Shown piece by piece: positions 1 to 11,169 of a stretch of 64,000 nt of DNA. A model generated the notes under the pieces. It ran no database searches. It saw only the letters and a list, made by a program, of their open reading frames with translations, and had not been told where the DNA came from. Both the position numbers and the translations under genes were made by a program. The DNA comes from Euclidia mi (Eukaryota; Arthropoda; Insecta; Lepidoptera; Erebidae), in NCBI GenBank assembly GCA_944739405.2, contig OX123188.2, forward strand, positions 68,529,251 through 68,593,250. The letters are read 5' to 3'. How positions within the stretch are numbered: the first letter of the stretch is position 1; each line of letters opens with the position of its first letter.

Positions 1-133
1 ATATGCCACCATTTGCTGATATTACGTAATATAATTTACAAACTAATTAGAATATCAAGGACTAGCTATAGTATGATTATATAACGCGCAATTCGATGCT
101 TATAGACAAAATCTTTTTTTCTGGCTGAAGTAA

Positions 134-598
134 TTAGTGATGTGCCGAGTCGATGTTTTGATGGATCGAGTCGACTCGAGTCAGTTTATCCGGTATTCGA
201 ATCACGACTCGATTCCCTGATTCGAGACCAGTACTCGAATTCTTTGTTTGGTATTCGAATATTGACTCGAGTTCAGCTGGACTCGAGTCTAGAAATTCGA
301 GTCCAACATTCGAGTCTGAAAATTCTAGTCCAGAACTAGAGTCCGATTTTAGAACAACTTCAAACAGCGTGTATGTTAGGTTAAGCCTTATGACACAACA
401 ATAGTAAATGTAGGGGGTGGTTGAAGAATTGTTAATCTGAGTCGGGTAATTAATAGGATGAGATTTTTTTAGGTGCTTTAACAAATTAGTTGTGTTTTTG
501 AAATCTTTAAATACGGAGTCACAGTTTTTGCACTTTATTTTACCGCTGTCCACTTTCTCAAAACACTTCCATACACCTGAGGTTTTTTTCGGCGGCAT
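134..598 (-). pseudogene. BED zinc-finger N-terminal fragment of a hAT transposase
   Basis: The ORF begins with MPPKKTSGVWKCFEK and shows a BED-type DNA-binding finger in residues 8-48: aromatic W10, the pair C23/C26 in KCKNCDSVF, and H42/H47 in HLKKSH. BED fingers sit at the N-terminus of many hAT transposases and bind the element ends. After about residue 60 the frame reads through low-complexity sequence made of the subterminal CTCGAGT-type repeats, so the last 90 or so residues are probably not real protein. The RNase-H-like catalytic domain and the dimerisation domain are absent. The start is the first ATG before the finger. Sure of the finger, less sure that anything is expressed. Confidence 0.75.
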
Positions 599-1014
599 AC
601 TAAAATAAAATTAATTACAATCTAGTCACTTCACTTCCGGTATTAATAAACAATTAAATAAATTCACTCAGTAGAACTAAGTACTCACAATAACTGGTAA
701 CTGACACAAAATAAAGAAATCAAATCAAAATATGCAGGTTCAAACTCGTTTGTATTATTAGTTACGTGCCACTTCATTGCTTAAGTAAACAGTTTGCGAG
801 TACGAGCGAGTTAACCAAACTCGAATACGAGACTCAAGTCAGTTGGACTCGCATAAATAAATTCGAGTTAGCGAGTACGAATTGATTCTTCCTGACTCGA
901 GTACCGGAATCGAGTCCGGCGTACTCGAATCAAAATAAATTGGCATTCGAGTAGGCGAGTTCTAAGCAGGAATCGAGTCTGACTCGAGTCAAACCGTACT
1001 CGGCACATCGCTAG
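135..1014. mobile_element. Non-autonomous hAT-type DNA transposon, complete
   Basis: Terminal inverted repeats are visible: the left end reads TAGTGATGTGCCGAGT and the right end, reverse-complemented, reads TAGCGATGTGCCGAGT (one mismatch in 16). An 8-bp direct repeat, GAAGTAAT, flanks the element at 127-134 and 1015-1022, the target-site length expected for hAT. Both subterminal zones (about 150-340 and 780-1000) are crowded with degenerate ACTCGAGT/ATTCGAGT motifs, which in hAT elements often act as transposase-binding repeats. The only coding trace is an N-terminal BED-finger ORF, so the element cannot encode a transposase and would depend on a relative elsewhere. Confidence 0.88.
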
Positions 1015-1022
1015 AAGTAATT

Positions 1023-1466
1023 TAATCTATCTAATCCGCAATTTTTACCTGGGAAGATATCGGGTTTCAAATAGATATCAAATTTTGATTTAGGTATACT
1101 ATGAACTAGGGATGTCGGATTAGATGTTTCGTTCGATTAATCTCAGTCGAGAAAGAAAAATACCGTGTGCCAATAGTTAAATGTTTTATTATCAAAATAC
1201 AATTTCACCAAAGTATTTATATTCATGTTGGCGAAGAGCGAGATTTTATTAAACGAAGGTAATTGCCAACGATTTGAAGCGTTGTGTTCAAAGAATCCGA
1301 GTTGAAAAGACGACAGATGTTTTCCCTTTCAGAAACTCTAGTTTTAAGTTCTTAGCTAAAATAATTATTGAAGAGCTAAGATGTGATCGAACTTGATTCT
1401 TGCTAACGAAATTTCGATACATTTGGGATGAAATATGTGGGTACATACGGGTCATTCCATGAAAGT
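1023..1466. other. Gene-free stretch
   Basis: AT-rich DNA with only short spurious ORFs. At 1110 the sequence CTAGGGATGTCGG resembles a hAT-type terminus, but I found no partner end or target duplication. Confidence 0.5.
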
Positions 1467-1810
1467 AATAATAATAATCATCTTTATTATACAAATGCCA
1501 AAGAAACTACAATAATGAATCATAACAAAAAGAAAAATTACAGATAGTACAATAGGCGGCCTTATCACTATCAAGCAATCTCTTACAGGCAACCTTTGGA
1601 TGGATAAGAACAACACGGATTCAGAAAAGAGTAGTTTGGCGATTTTTACCGATTTAGATTTATAATACAAATACTTACATATTGTACATAAATAAGTACA
1701 TACATAGATTAATAACTATAAACACACATACATAACTATATACATAACTAAATACATACATAAATAATTATACATTACATAGATATTTATATTATTCATA
1801 CATAAATTAG
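1467..1810 (-). mobile_element. 3' end of a CR1-like (Zenon-type) LINE, 5'-truncated
   Basis: Read on the minus strand, this carries the same core as copies at 32350-32503 and 40860-41128: a GTCCATCC-like stretch, then CAGGCAACC/CCTGGAAGAGATCGC-related sequence, GATAAGGCCGCC, and a terminal ACAATAAAG-like stretch with a short simple repeat (here AAT repeats at 1467-1479). The part before the core is rich in TATGTATTTATG, as in the 40.9-kb copy. No coding sequence is left. The family name is from memory of lepidopteran repeats and is less certain than the shared origin of the three copies. Confidence 0.6.
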
Positions 1811-1905
1811 TGATAAATAAATGAAAGGAAATAGAAAAATAAGAATTACAAGAGTAGTAAGATTAAAGATTTTTGAGTAATTCTTTGAGTAACTTGTTAA
1901 ACGAT

Positions 1906-2176
1906 TGTGACGGGTTCTAGAAATTAAACGCAGAGGAGGTTCTATACGTTTATTTGCCGAGTATTGTCTCACTTCCTATGCACGAGTATGACCGACCAAC
2001 AACACGACACTGGCCTGAACACTAAGGGCTGCAGTCTCCCACGCTGTTCCCTCCGGTAGTGTGTAGGGCAGGCTGCTCGAAGGGCTGCGCGTAGCGGGGC
2101 AGATCCTCGCAGACTGTTGGCTTCAGCTGGCAGGCGCCGGCGGTGTGGGTGCGATGAGCAGGGCAAGGCCAGACTC
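1906..2176 (-). mobile_element. Ty3/gypsy LTR fragment (same family as 23745 and 27177)
   Basis: Starts TGTGACGGGTTCTAGAA and follows the LTR at 23745-24023 through its GC-rich centre (ACACGACACTGGCCTGAAC, CTCCGGTAGTGTG, GGCTTCAGCTGGCAGGCGCC) to GGCCAGACTC. It is more diverged than the other two copies and stops at 2176, where the sequence becomes unrelated. Orientation is taken from the coding remains of the 24-26 kb element, which lies on the minus strand. It is either a truncated solo LTR or a broken element end; no target duplication is visible. Confidence 0.75.
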
Positions 2177-3498
2177 AATAATCGAGTCTTTGCAGCGATC
2201 GATATTTTTAAGACTACTTCATCTTTAGATGACTTAAACTTGTTTTTAGACGGCGACAAGACTAAATAACAAAATTTATAATCAATTATATGCACAGTAC
2301 TATTACAAACAAACGTAGTTTGACTTTAAGTTAGAAGTACTAATTCATCATTCCCTGGCCTTTCTATCAGTCCCTAGTCATAATAATAGCAAGGGACTGA
2401 CGTACTAGGGACTGACGATTTGAATAAAAAAGTAGAAAAGCACCAGCTTAATTAAATATAGATCAATATCTAACGTTTGCCATCGAAACAGACTTAAATG
2501 ATAATTGTAATTATCAATCGTTTAACTAATAAATAAAATTTATTTCCAAATAATTACTCATCTAGGGCCTGACACAGTGACTGGAAAAACACGTGGATAC
2601 CTTAGACTCGTCGCATAATCAATGTGAAACAAAATATCTAACATGGCACAAATAAAATAAAAATCTTGTAATTCATTCTATAGGTTACTTATTTAGTGAG
2701 AAATTTAAAATTTCGTTATCGGCTAGGGCTTGATGCTGAAAGATGTGGACAATATATTGATTTAGGACTTTCTTAAATAATTCTACTAAAATTTCAACCA
2801 AACTTAGATAACCGAATTAGTTTGTCAATATTACTTTTAATAATGTTTAAAACCAATAACCTTAATGGTTTTCGAAATTTGAATATTCAAATACTAAAAT
2901 CTGGAGCATGGACATGGCTAGGCAGGGACTGACATTTGTATCATATAAGCACATGAGTAGATAAACGGAACAGAGACACTTCATACAACAGCGCGAATCG
3001 GTTGCACTACTACAAGCACGCGGCTCATGTGTGCGTGACCACTGGCCGCTTCTCGTGTACGCGGCGAGACTGGAGAAACCCGGTTTAAGTGGGCACAGGC
3101 AGTTGACAATCTCAGGGTTATTACGATGCTAGTTGTTTGTTTTGTACGTTGTAAGTTTTAATAATTTAATACAAAAACGTGGTATTTTATTATTAATAAT
3201 GGTTGTTTACTGTACTGTGTGTATGAATAATATTAGATGAAATAATTCAGTCATTATAAAAATTTTAACGATGGCAACGTACAATTGGGTTTTTTTATTA
3301 GTTTTTTCCTCCTGATAATTTTATCGCATTTGTTAAATTGCTTGAGCAAAAGTTTCGCGAATATTTCGATCTTGAAATAGATATTGTCTATGTTGGCAAC
3401 GAAATACTTAACATGTTTGCATGTTGTCCACCAGGATCTCCTAGCCCGATCCCCCAGAGGATCCTCGTGAACTCATTAGTTGTGAAATTGTATAAAAG
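2177..3498. other. Gene-free AT-rich stretch with AGGGACTGAC motifs
   Basis: No convincing ORF or RNA gene. The motif TAGGGACTGA recurs: an inverted pair at about 2368-2380 and 2406-2417, another on the plus strand near 2930, and looser variants near 2567 and 2725. This may be the remnant of a small inverted-repeat element, but the copies are too few to define one. Confidence 0.45.
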
Positions 3499-3777
3499 CA
3501 ATTAACGTTTACAAAACCAATGACAATCAGAAAGTTATCAGCCATCGATAGGGATTACAAAATACAGGTGCATGCGATTTTCGACCTTATTGACATAACT
3601 CAGAATTTATAATTTTACGAACGTATCAATGTCAGAAAGCAAAAAAAAATTGAAAATATCAAAAAAAAGGTCTGTCATAATTGTCAATAAGGTCGAAAAT
3701 CGCACGCACGTGTTTTTTGTAACACCTATCGATGGTTGATCATTTTGTAGTCATTTGTTTTGTAGGCGTTAATTTGT
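3499..3777. mobile_element. Hairpin MITE-like element
   Basis: Two arms of roughly 95 bases are imperfect reverse complements. The left arm starts CAATTAACGTTTACAAAACC and contains CATCGATAGG and GCGATTTTCGACCTTATTGA; the right arm contains TCAATAAGGTCGAAAATCGC, CCTATCGATGG and ends near TTTTGTAGGCGTTAATTTG. About 90 bases of AT-rich loop, including A-runs, separate them. There is no coding capacity. No clean target duplication is visible, so the superfamily is open. Confidence 0.7.
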
Positions 3778-3931
3778 CTTGCACAATTTCTTTTAAACCT
3801 ATCCCCGTGGTAAAACTAGTGGCACATAAGAGCTAAAGGAGATTCCTATGTTTATTAGCAAAATAGATCATAAATATTACCAGAAAAATATTCAACACTA
3901 TTAGTGGTATTGTTGGGAATGTCAAATAAAT

Positions 3932-3953
3932 CACGTCGTCGTCGTCGTCGTCT
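3932..3953. repeat. CGT trinucleotide microsatellite
   Basis: An uninterrupted CGTCGTCGT tract of about seven units. It generates arginine-rich ORFs on both strands. Confidence 0.85.
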
Positions 3954-4057
3954 TCTTGGTGATAAATGTTTATTTTTATTCCGTGCTTTTAAAAGTTTCA
4001 GGTGCATGCCTTTTTTGGTTCCACTCGCTATTTTATTTACAACTGTATTTCTACCGT

Positions 4058-4165
4058 ATAGCGAATCGGTCGAGTCCAAGAATCTGCCCAATCCACGAAT
4101 CTGCTGAGTTGGGAATCTGCCGAATTACGAATCTGTCCAATCCAGAATCTGTCGTATACCGAACA
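4058..4165. repeat. Degenerate short tandem repeat, GAATCTGYC type
   Basis: Six or so imperfect copies of a unit of about 16-22 bases, each with GAATCNGYC (for example GAATCTGCCCAATCCAC, GAATCTGCCGAATTAC, GAATCTGTCCAATCCA). It resembles the subterminal motif arrays of hAT elements such as the one at 135-1014, but no ends were found. Confidence 0.5.
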
Positions 4166-6050
4166 AGCGATTTGTCTTAACCTATTGTGACAACCCTACC
4201 AAAATAGGTAACAAATTTACAAGTTCTTATGAAGCTGTTTCTCTGTTCGGTTTATTTACTCATGTGATATAAGGCAGGATTTCAAATAAAATAAAATACT
4301 TTTTTTAAATTTGTGATAGTCAAACTAAATAAACACCTCCATTCAGTTTTTATTCTCATTATTATTAAAACAGTTGTTTGAATAAGTTAAGTGTAAAGTA
4401 CTAACGACATCGAGTTGACAACTTTCATGGAATTACCCATACAATCAATAACAATAATGTTTTATATTTTTACCTTATTGCTATATAAAACACTTCCTTA
4501 AATTAATATCAGTATATCTTTTGAGAAATAATTAAACGATTAGGAAAATATAAATACAAACTTAAAACAGAGCAGTAGCAGTAAAAAATTATATACTATC
4601 TACGTTATATTATTTATTTATAATGGACAATATCGTACTCTCCACAAATTAAGACCAAGAATAAAGTTAGATATGTAATGTAAGTATGTAATGTACATAG
4701 TGATGTGGTTCATGTTATCATCAGTTAACTAGGCATTATTGTGGGAAAAATATAAGCAGCCGTTAAATTTGGGAACTAGGTAAAAATACAAAATTTCGCA
4801 TTGAAATACGCATACCATTATATAACGTCCTCGAGTATAAATCGTCACTTTACGTAAAGTAAGTAAAATAACGAACATTATAGTTCACCGTTGAAATTTC
4901 TAGGATACAATAAAATCATTCCTTGGTTACATAAAATGTTGTGCAAAATCGCTTGGTGCACGTCGCATCGTGTCACAAGCTGTCAGTCCCTGAGAAGAAA
5001 CACCCGAATTAAATTCCTGTTCTCTTTGCCAACACTCGCGTAACGTGGGATGTAGCCACTATAAATTCAACAAAACTGTTAAGAGGTTTTTAAAATTAGG
5101 AACAATATTTAGTTGTGTGGCGCCACGGCGAGTATGGCTCATTGTAAATGAGCTGTCCAGCGGTCGTATCAAATTTCGCGCTAACGACGCGTTGTACAGC
5201 TGAAACTATCGTAGAGTGGAAAAGCGAGTTATAGACACTGTGAAGGGAGGGGACAGGCGAGTGCAGTTAAGATAAAGCGCGTTGGGCGGCAGCCAGCGTC
5301 TTAAGTGTCCAACGATGCCAACGGCAACCGGCAGTCACTCCTGCAACTGTAAACGCTTCTTCCACTGCAATCGTTTTAAAAATATATATATTTACTTTAC
5401 GCAACCTGTCCCACACAAACTTAACTTAGCATAGCGTGGGAAAGAATCAGGTTTGCTTTTTATTTGCATAAGTCCACACTCGGAGTTTCGTGCTCCACTA
5501 ACGAACGTTGTAGAAACAGCTGGCTTCGGTATAATTTTACCAAATCATCTTGAGACCGTCAAGTGTTACTCTCTCATAAATTTCGAGAGTCGCGTATACT
5601 TACCTAACTAGAAGATGAACGCATTTTAATTAAAGTCTCGTAGTCAAGCCTCATCTTATTAATAAAATATCAGTTTCTTTAAACTAATGTAGCGCGGTTT
5701 TGCTTAATAAATCTTGCAGCTGTGTACTTATGATAATATAATGCTTTAAAGCACATCGTTACGAACGAATTAAGTAGTAGGTATTAGTATAGCGAAATAA
5801 ATTTACAATCTCTATTTCATTACAAATTAATTCGTGAAACCTAAATTCCTTGTATATGAATCTTGTCGCAACCGAATGCAAAGCATCGCCGGTGCCCCCT
5901 ACTAAATGCATAGGTTAGTAGGCGCTCATAGCAGCGATGTTAAGTAACCTCAATATCAATAAACGAAGTTCCCGAAAGCGCAATAAACCGTTGAACCCTC
6001 TGACGGGTCGACATAGAGTGGAAGTTAGCAGTTTCTTTGAAGCGCATCCT

Positions 6051-6195
6051 CATTGGAGGACAATAATGAATTCAGGCCCGAGGTGGGGCGGGGGCACTGC
6101 GGAGCAAGTGGGGACGAGGTACTACAGCGTGCTTGTACGCTCCACTTTGCACTTCCTCTCTTATAAAGCGATTAATGACAGTGCAACCTTTGAGA
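6051..6195 (+). promoter_or_regulatory. Possible promoter: CCAAT (reverse), GC box, TATA
   Basis: Visible in order on the plus strand: CATTGG (a reverse CCAAT box) at 6051-6056, GTGGGGCGGGGG (Sp1-like GC box) at 6083-6094, and TTATAAAG (TATA-like) at 6161-6168. The spacing is promoter-like and the patch is more GC-rich than its surroundings. No recognisable gene follows within several kilobases, so this is weak and could be chance. Confidence 0.2.
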
Positions 6196-6913
6196 AGCCC
6201 GACGATCAAAATAAGAAAGAAATAAAATCCAATCACGAAAAACGACTTCAGACTTTTGCGCTTCCGATGAAGTGCCAATTTTCAAACTTTCGACGCAGTT
6301 GTTGTTGTTTTTGTTTGTTTCTTTTTGATACCAATTGCTTATCAGCACCACACTAATAAATATAATTATCATCTCTTTTTTAATAAATAGGAACGGCGAA
6401 AGTTAGTTAAAATCAAACAGAACTTATAAACAGTCTGCGAATTATGTCGGTAAAATTACACATGGTAAACCAGAGCAATTTGTGTTTGGCGAGCCGAATC
6501 ATAATAAGCAAATACAGCGAAACTGGGAATTCAATGATATTTCTTGTTCGCTTATGAACTATCAACATAGACATGGCAGAGTTAAGCCCGGGAAATACAT
6601 TTCCTGGCTTATAAACGTATTCTAGGAAAAGAGCTGAGGTAATACAAGCAGACGCAGGGAATCATATTTTGATGGAGGGAATACACTCCACTATTTACGT
6701 GTATTACAAAGTTCGCTGTATTTGTAGTAGAGGTGAGCCATACGGCTCATAGCGTGTATACTACACGGTACACATATCTGTTTTAAGCAGAATATATTGA
6801 ATGTTATAATAAAATATGTTTTAAATCAGCTTTGCAATTCTATTTAAAAGTATAATGAAGACCAATACTTTAGCAAAATGCTGTCTGAAAATATAAGTAG
6901 GAAACGATTTACT

Positions 6914-7049
6914 TCGGAATTCAATATGAGAACTATAGATAGATCTGTAGATTTTAGATTCGTTTTTGACATAAGCTCCATACAAAATATGTCAAACACG
7001 AATCTAAAATCTACAGATCTATCTATATTTCGAATATTGAAAATGGCCG
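6914..7049. mobile_element. Palindromic MITE, copy 1 (sister of 29380)
   Basis: The arms ATAGATAGATCTGTAGATTT and AAATCTACAGATCTATCTAT are exact reverse complements and extend into TAGATTCG / CGAATCTA, around a loop of about 35 bases. Outer parts (TTCAATAT...GAA) also pair, with mismatches. A second copy at 29380-29500 shares the outer sequence GGAATTCAATAT on the left and TTCGAATATTGAAAATGGCC on the right, but has a shorter loop. Two independent copies with the same structure support a real mobile family; it has no coding content. Confidence 0.8.
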
Positions 7050-7504
7050 TTAGTGGTCACACACCGCTGGCCGCACAAAAAACGACCAAAAAAGAAACAT
7101 TTAGCAACGTTTTGCGCCTTCGCGTTATCATAATGCCAAATGTATTTATTGCTTTAATGTGAATTAACTGCTGTTAATTGCAGAATACCGCTGAAAACAT
7201 AATAATTATATATAAAAACGTTGCTATTCTGACTGATACATGTTCAATGACTAAAGGGGTTGATTAGACACGGTAATAGGTAAGTATACTAGCAATGCCC
7301 GAGGTTTTTCTTTAGAGAACCTATTATATTCCTAAAGACAAATAAACTACTGAAGAAATTGCAGAAATTGCTGTACCTTTTGGTTCATACAGCGCAGACA
7401 TTTCCCAATCGATACCAAACCATTACGATAGTGTACATATACTCCTAGGAGAAACATTATGCTAAGCTTTTAGCAATAACTTTAGTATAAATAAAACAAA
7501 TTGC
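7050..7504. other. Gene-free stretch before a LINE tail
   Basis: AT-rich sequence with no ORF or structure I can assign. Confidence 0.4.
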
Positions 7505-7861
7505 TTATTTTATTTTATTTTATTTATTATGGGATAAAAAACAGCTACAAAATACAATTTTAAATTAAAAATACAGAAATAGGATATACAATATTGCAGC
7601 CCACAACATTATCCACGAATTACAATAACAGAATAATACAAATAGGGACACTACAAAGCATTAAATTAATGGTACATTTAAAAATATTAATTGCAAATAG
7701 AATAATATTAGGAATTTACAAAATATAGAAAAAAGGAATAGTAAAGAATATAAAATAAAATAATGGGATCATGCCTACTAATGGAGCTGTAACATTCAGG
7801 AATAATAATATATGATGTATTAAATAACATTAGAGTTTGCAATTACATATTGAATATTATA

Positions 7862-10801
7862 TTAATTAATCTTCAAGTATTTAATAACATTTTGCGTGAA
7901 TTTATACTTAGAACATATAAAAATGTCAATGTCAATGAAATAGCGATTATAAGAATCTACCATTCGTCGGATAGGGCAGCGCAATCCAGAGTTGGTTCGA
8001 CAAGAATTGACAGCAAAGAGTGTACCTGCACGGACACTTCGCTTATTTACGGTTCGCGGGACAGTGTAACATAAAGTATTAGTAAGATCTGTGGAATCGA
8101 ATTTATTATGCACAATGTTGTGTAACACATTAGCTTCCAATAACTTGCGCCTAGACTCTAGTGTCAGCAGATTGTACTTATGGAGTAATTGAGCATATGT
8201 AAGATACGAACTGTAACACCTGTAGTGCATAGCACGTAGGAATTTATACTGCACCCTCTCAATTGCGTCTATGTACTTCCGATAAAATGGGTTCCATATT
8301 GGCACGGCATATTCCAACTGCGATCTTACAAGTGTCTTGAATAAATAAAGATAAGTGGATGGCCGCTTGAACTCAGTAGATGACCTCATGAGAAAACCGT
8401 ACATTTTAAAAGAGTTACTTACAATTTTGTCTACATGATCATTCAAGGATAACTTGTCATCAATTAGTACGCCTAGATCTTTGATCAATGAAACATTATT
8501 CAGCACGGTATTATTCAGATTGTAGTTGACTCTGACAATGTTCTTATTTTTGGTGAAATGAACATTATGACATTTCGGGATGCTGAGATGCAGTTTGTTA
8601 GTATTGCAATATGCCGTGAGCCTATCTAGGTCTTCTTGGAACAATCGGCAGTCGTCAACATTGCGAATAGTTTTGAAGGCTTTCAAGTCGTCGGCGTATA
8701 ACAGGAATTTTGAGTACTTGAAACAGCTGTTGATATCGTTTATGTACAAGTTAAATAAGAGGGGGCCCAGAATTGAGCCTTGTGGGACCCCAGAAGTTAT
8801 AAGTACCGATTTAGACTGAAAGCCATTCACAACAACCTTTTGTGTTCGGTTTGTTATATATGATGAGAACCAGCGAAGCAGGTTTCCCCGTATGCCATTA
8901 AATGCGATTTTACTCAAAAGAATTTCATGATCGACCTTGTCAAAAGCCTTCTTGAAGTCTGTATATACGGCGTCCACCTGTAGTCGTCTGTCAATATTTT
9001 CAAAGAGAAAGTTTGTAAAAATCAGAAGGTTTGACGTTGTGGAGCGCCGTTGAACGAATCCATGCTGTTCAGGAATTATAACGTTATGTAAGATGGGATA
9101 TATTGCATTATGAACAAGGCGTTCAAAAAGTTTTGACAAGGTCGACAGAATAGAGATGGGCCGATACTGCTCAACATTATGTTTAGAACCGGTTTTATAC
9201 ACGGGCGTGATATTAGCCCGCTTCCATATTTCAGGGAAGAAGCCCTCACTTAAACATTTATTATAAATGATGTAGAGTGGTTTACAAATAGTATCGGCGG
9301 TGGTCTTAAAGAATATGGCGGGGTAGCCATCGGGGCCGGCCCCTTTACATGGGTCGAGCAGTTTCAGCTCTCGAAGTATTTTATCTTCCTCAATATGTAA
9401 TTTGTCAATTAAGTTGACGTTGGCGGAACTTACCGATGGCGGGGTCCACGCTGAGAGTGTGGTAGTCATGGGTTCAAATACGGACAAGAAGAAGTCAGAA
9501 AACATATTGCAGATAACTTCAGGAGCACTTGACTTTACGTTTTGATACTGCATCATGGATGGGATACTAGATTTGTCTTTCCGATTTGAGATGTATCGCC
9601 AAAAATGCTTTATATTAGTAGTCATATTGTCTTCTACGGATTTGATGTATGACGAATAGCAAGATTTACACATCTCTTTAAATACCTTGCGGCAGTCAGC
9701 AAATCCATTGTAATCTTTAATATTGTTGAATTTTTTCCATTTAACCCAAAACCGCTGTTTCTTTTTGATAATTTTAATTAATTGCGGAGAGAACCAAATG
9801 GGAAAGTCAAGTGCTCGTGATTTAACACGTGGGACGTTGGGTCTGACTATGTTGTCAAGCGATTCGTAAAATACTCCAACTGCTTCTTCTGAGGAAAGGT
9901 GGTCCAACAGACTGGACCATTTCACTTCATCAATTTGCTTGTTAATTATGTCAAAGTTGGCTTTGCGAAAATTATATTTATTGATTGAATTTCTTTTGAG
10001 AGCCTGTGGAGCAAGGTTAATGGGGATTGTTGCAACGAAGGGGGGATGATGAGGGTCGACCGGTAGTAATGAGTCTAACGGAGGGTTTACAATAGAGGTG
10101 ATATTAGAGATAAACAAGTCAAGAATCTTTCCTTTGCCGTTGAATATATTGTTATATTGATATGCATTTAAAATAGACATTAAATTAAGCAACTGTAAGG
10201 ATTTCTCGGATGTTCCAGTGCATGACAGGCCGGGCATACTATTTGAAACATTTGGGTGACCAATTGTCCAAGATATCTCAGGAATATTGTAATCTCCAAC
10301 CATAAATAAGTTCGATATCCCAGGTTCAACTAAAAGGTCCTGCAGTTCATCGAAATGAGAGCTGTATACCTCGGCGGAGACCCACGGTGGAATATATGCA
10401 GCACTAAGAATATGCATTCTGGAATTATCATTTTTGCATGGGAGTCCGACTAGGAGATGCTCAAAAAGCGCGGTTGTGTTATTACCTCGCGAGTTCTTAG
10501 AGGAATTGAGAACACAAGACCGATGTTCACGCAGCACAGCGACAAGAACCCCGCCACCGTCATGTTTCATCGTTGCATTACGGTCCCGGTCACAACGATA
10601 CACAACGTACCGGGAGTCCATAAATTCGGAGTTGGAGATATCAGGCACGAGCCACGTTTCCGTTAGGACTATTATGTCATATGAGAAAGATAGAACATTC
10701 AATAGCAGTGACTGTAGTTTGGTTCTTATGCCCCTGCAATTTTGATAGTAAATAGTTATATTGGTACTATCCATTGGGCGTACATAGCGGCACAAATCCA
10801 T
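7862..10801 (-). CDS. LINE ORF2: endonuclease and reverse transcriptase, 979 aa
   Basis: This protein would nick the target and copy the element RNA at the nick. The N-terminal half is an APE-like endonuclease: N21 in YYQNCRG, E48 in LTETW, D170/N172 in MVGDYNIP and D249/H251 in VDPHHPP are all present. The reverse transcriptase spans roughly residues 480-800: YRPIS at 546-550, catalytic D615 in YTDFKKAFD, GVPQGSILGPLLFN from 671, and the catalytic YADD at 702-705. A thumb-like region follows to about 960. Length and domain order match CR1/Jockey-type ORF2. The start at MDLCRYVRPM sits just before the endonuclease, as is usual. No stop or frameshift is seen. Confidence 0.93.
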   Translation of the reverse strand: MDLCRYVRPMDSTNITIYYQNCRGIRTKLQSLLLNVLSFSYDIIVLTETWLVPDISNSEFMDSRYVVYRCDRDRNATMKHDGGGVLVAVLREHRSCVLNSSKNSRGNNTTALFEHLLVGLPCKNDNSRMHILSAAYIPPWVSAEVYSSHFDELQDLLVEPGISNLFMVGDYNIPEISWTIGHPNVSNSMPGLSCTGTSEKSLQLLNLMSILNAYQYNNIFNGKGKILDLFISNITSIVNPPLDSLLPVDPHHPPFVATIPINLAPQALKRNSINKYNFRKANFDIINKQIDEVKWSSLLDHLSSEEAVGVFYESLDNIVRPNVPRVKSRALDFPIWFSPQLIKIIKKKQRFWVKWKKFNNIKDYNGFADCRKVFKEMCKSCYSSYIKSVEDNMTTNIKHFWRYISNRKDKSSIPSMMQYQNVKSSAPEVICNMFSDFFLSVFEPMTTTLSAWTPPSVSSANVNLIDKLHIEEDKILRELKLLDPCKGAGPDGYPAIFFKTTADTICKPLYIIYNKCLSEGFFPEIWKRANITPVYKTGSKHNVEQYRPISILSTLSKLFERLVHNAIYPILHNVIIPEQHGFVQRRSTTSNLLIFTNFLFENIDRRLQVDAVYTDFKKAFDKVDHEILLSKIAFNGIRGNLLRWFSSYITNRTQKVVVNGFQSKSVLITSGVPQGSILGPLLFNLYINDINSCFKYSKFLLYADDLKAFKTIRNVDDCRLFQEDLDRLTAYCNTNKLHLSIPKCHNVHFTKNKNIVRVNYNLNNTVLNNVSLIKDLGVLIDDKLSLNDHVDKIVSNSFKMYGFLMRSSTEFKRPSTYLYLFKTLVRSQLEYAVPIWNPFYRKYIDAIERVQYKFLRAMHYRCYSSYLTYAQLLHKYNLLTLESRRKLLEANVLHNIVHNKFDSTDLTNTLCYTVPRTVNKRSVRAGTLFAVNSCRTNSGLRCPIRRMVDSYNRYFIDIDIFICSKYKFTQNVIKYLKIN

Positions 10802-11169
10802 GCAAATCGATATACAATGAGTACATAAGGAATTTACGTATCATATAACAACACCGAGCTGAACGACAATTTGTGATAGAATCGTGATTGCGCTCCCAAG
10901 TATTCATTTTACGTACATAATAATATATCGTGGTAAATACGCATATAAATGCCAGTATAATCAATTTAAAAAAATACTTTACCCAAACAAGATATGACAG
11001 ACAAATACAATTATGGATCATGCCCCATTGTAAGGAATATACAACAAACTGATTAGAAAAACAAATTGTAAATATTAAAATTATGAAAGTTATAGGACCA
11101 TGCAACATAAAATAATTTTTAATGTTCAGTACACAGCAATAAGGTATGGCAGCAGCAAGGAAGAACCAG

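Larger units (their letters stand above)
3778..6913. other. Gene-free stretch, mostly AT-rich
   Basis: Holds a CGT trinucleotide microsatellite at about 3932-3953, a run of degenerate GAATCTGYC repeats at 4058-4165, and a more GC-rich patch at about 5100-5340 and 5900-6140. Overlapping ORFs at 3855-4107 are products of the CGT repeat (arginine runs) and not credible genes. A 139-codon ORF at 5937-6356 has no domain I recognise. Confidence 0.45.

Noticed and set aside
1108..1125. hAT terminus (CTAGGGATGTCGG)
   Set aside because: No matching opposite end or 8-bp duplication found nearby.
3855..4107. Overlapping ORFs on both strands with arginine runs
   Set aside because: Both come from the CGT microsatellite and have no other recognisable sequence.
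5937..6356. 139-codon plus-strand ORF
   Set aside because: No domain, biased composition changes along it, and overlapping ORFs of similar length on the other strand.
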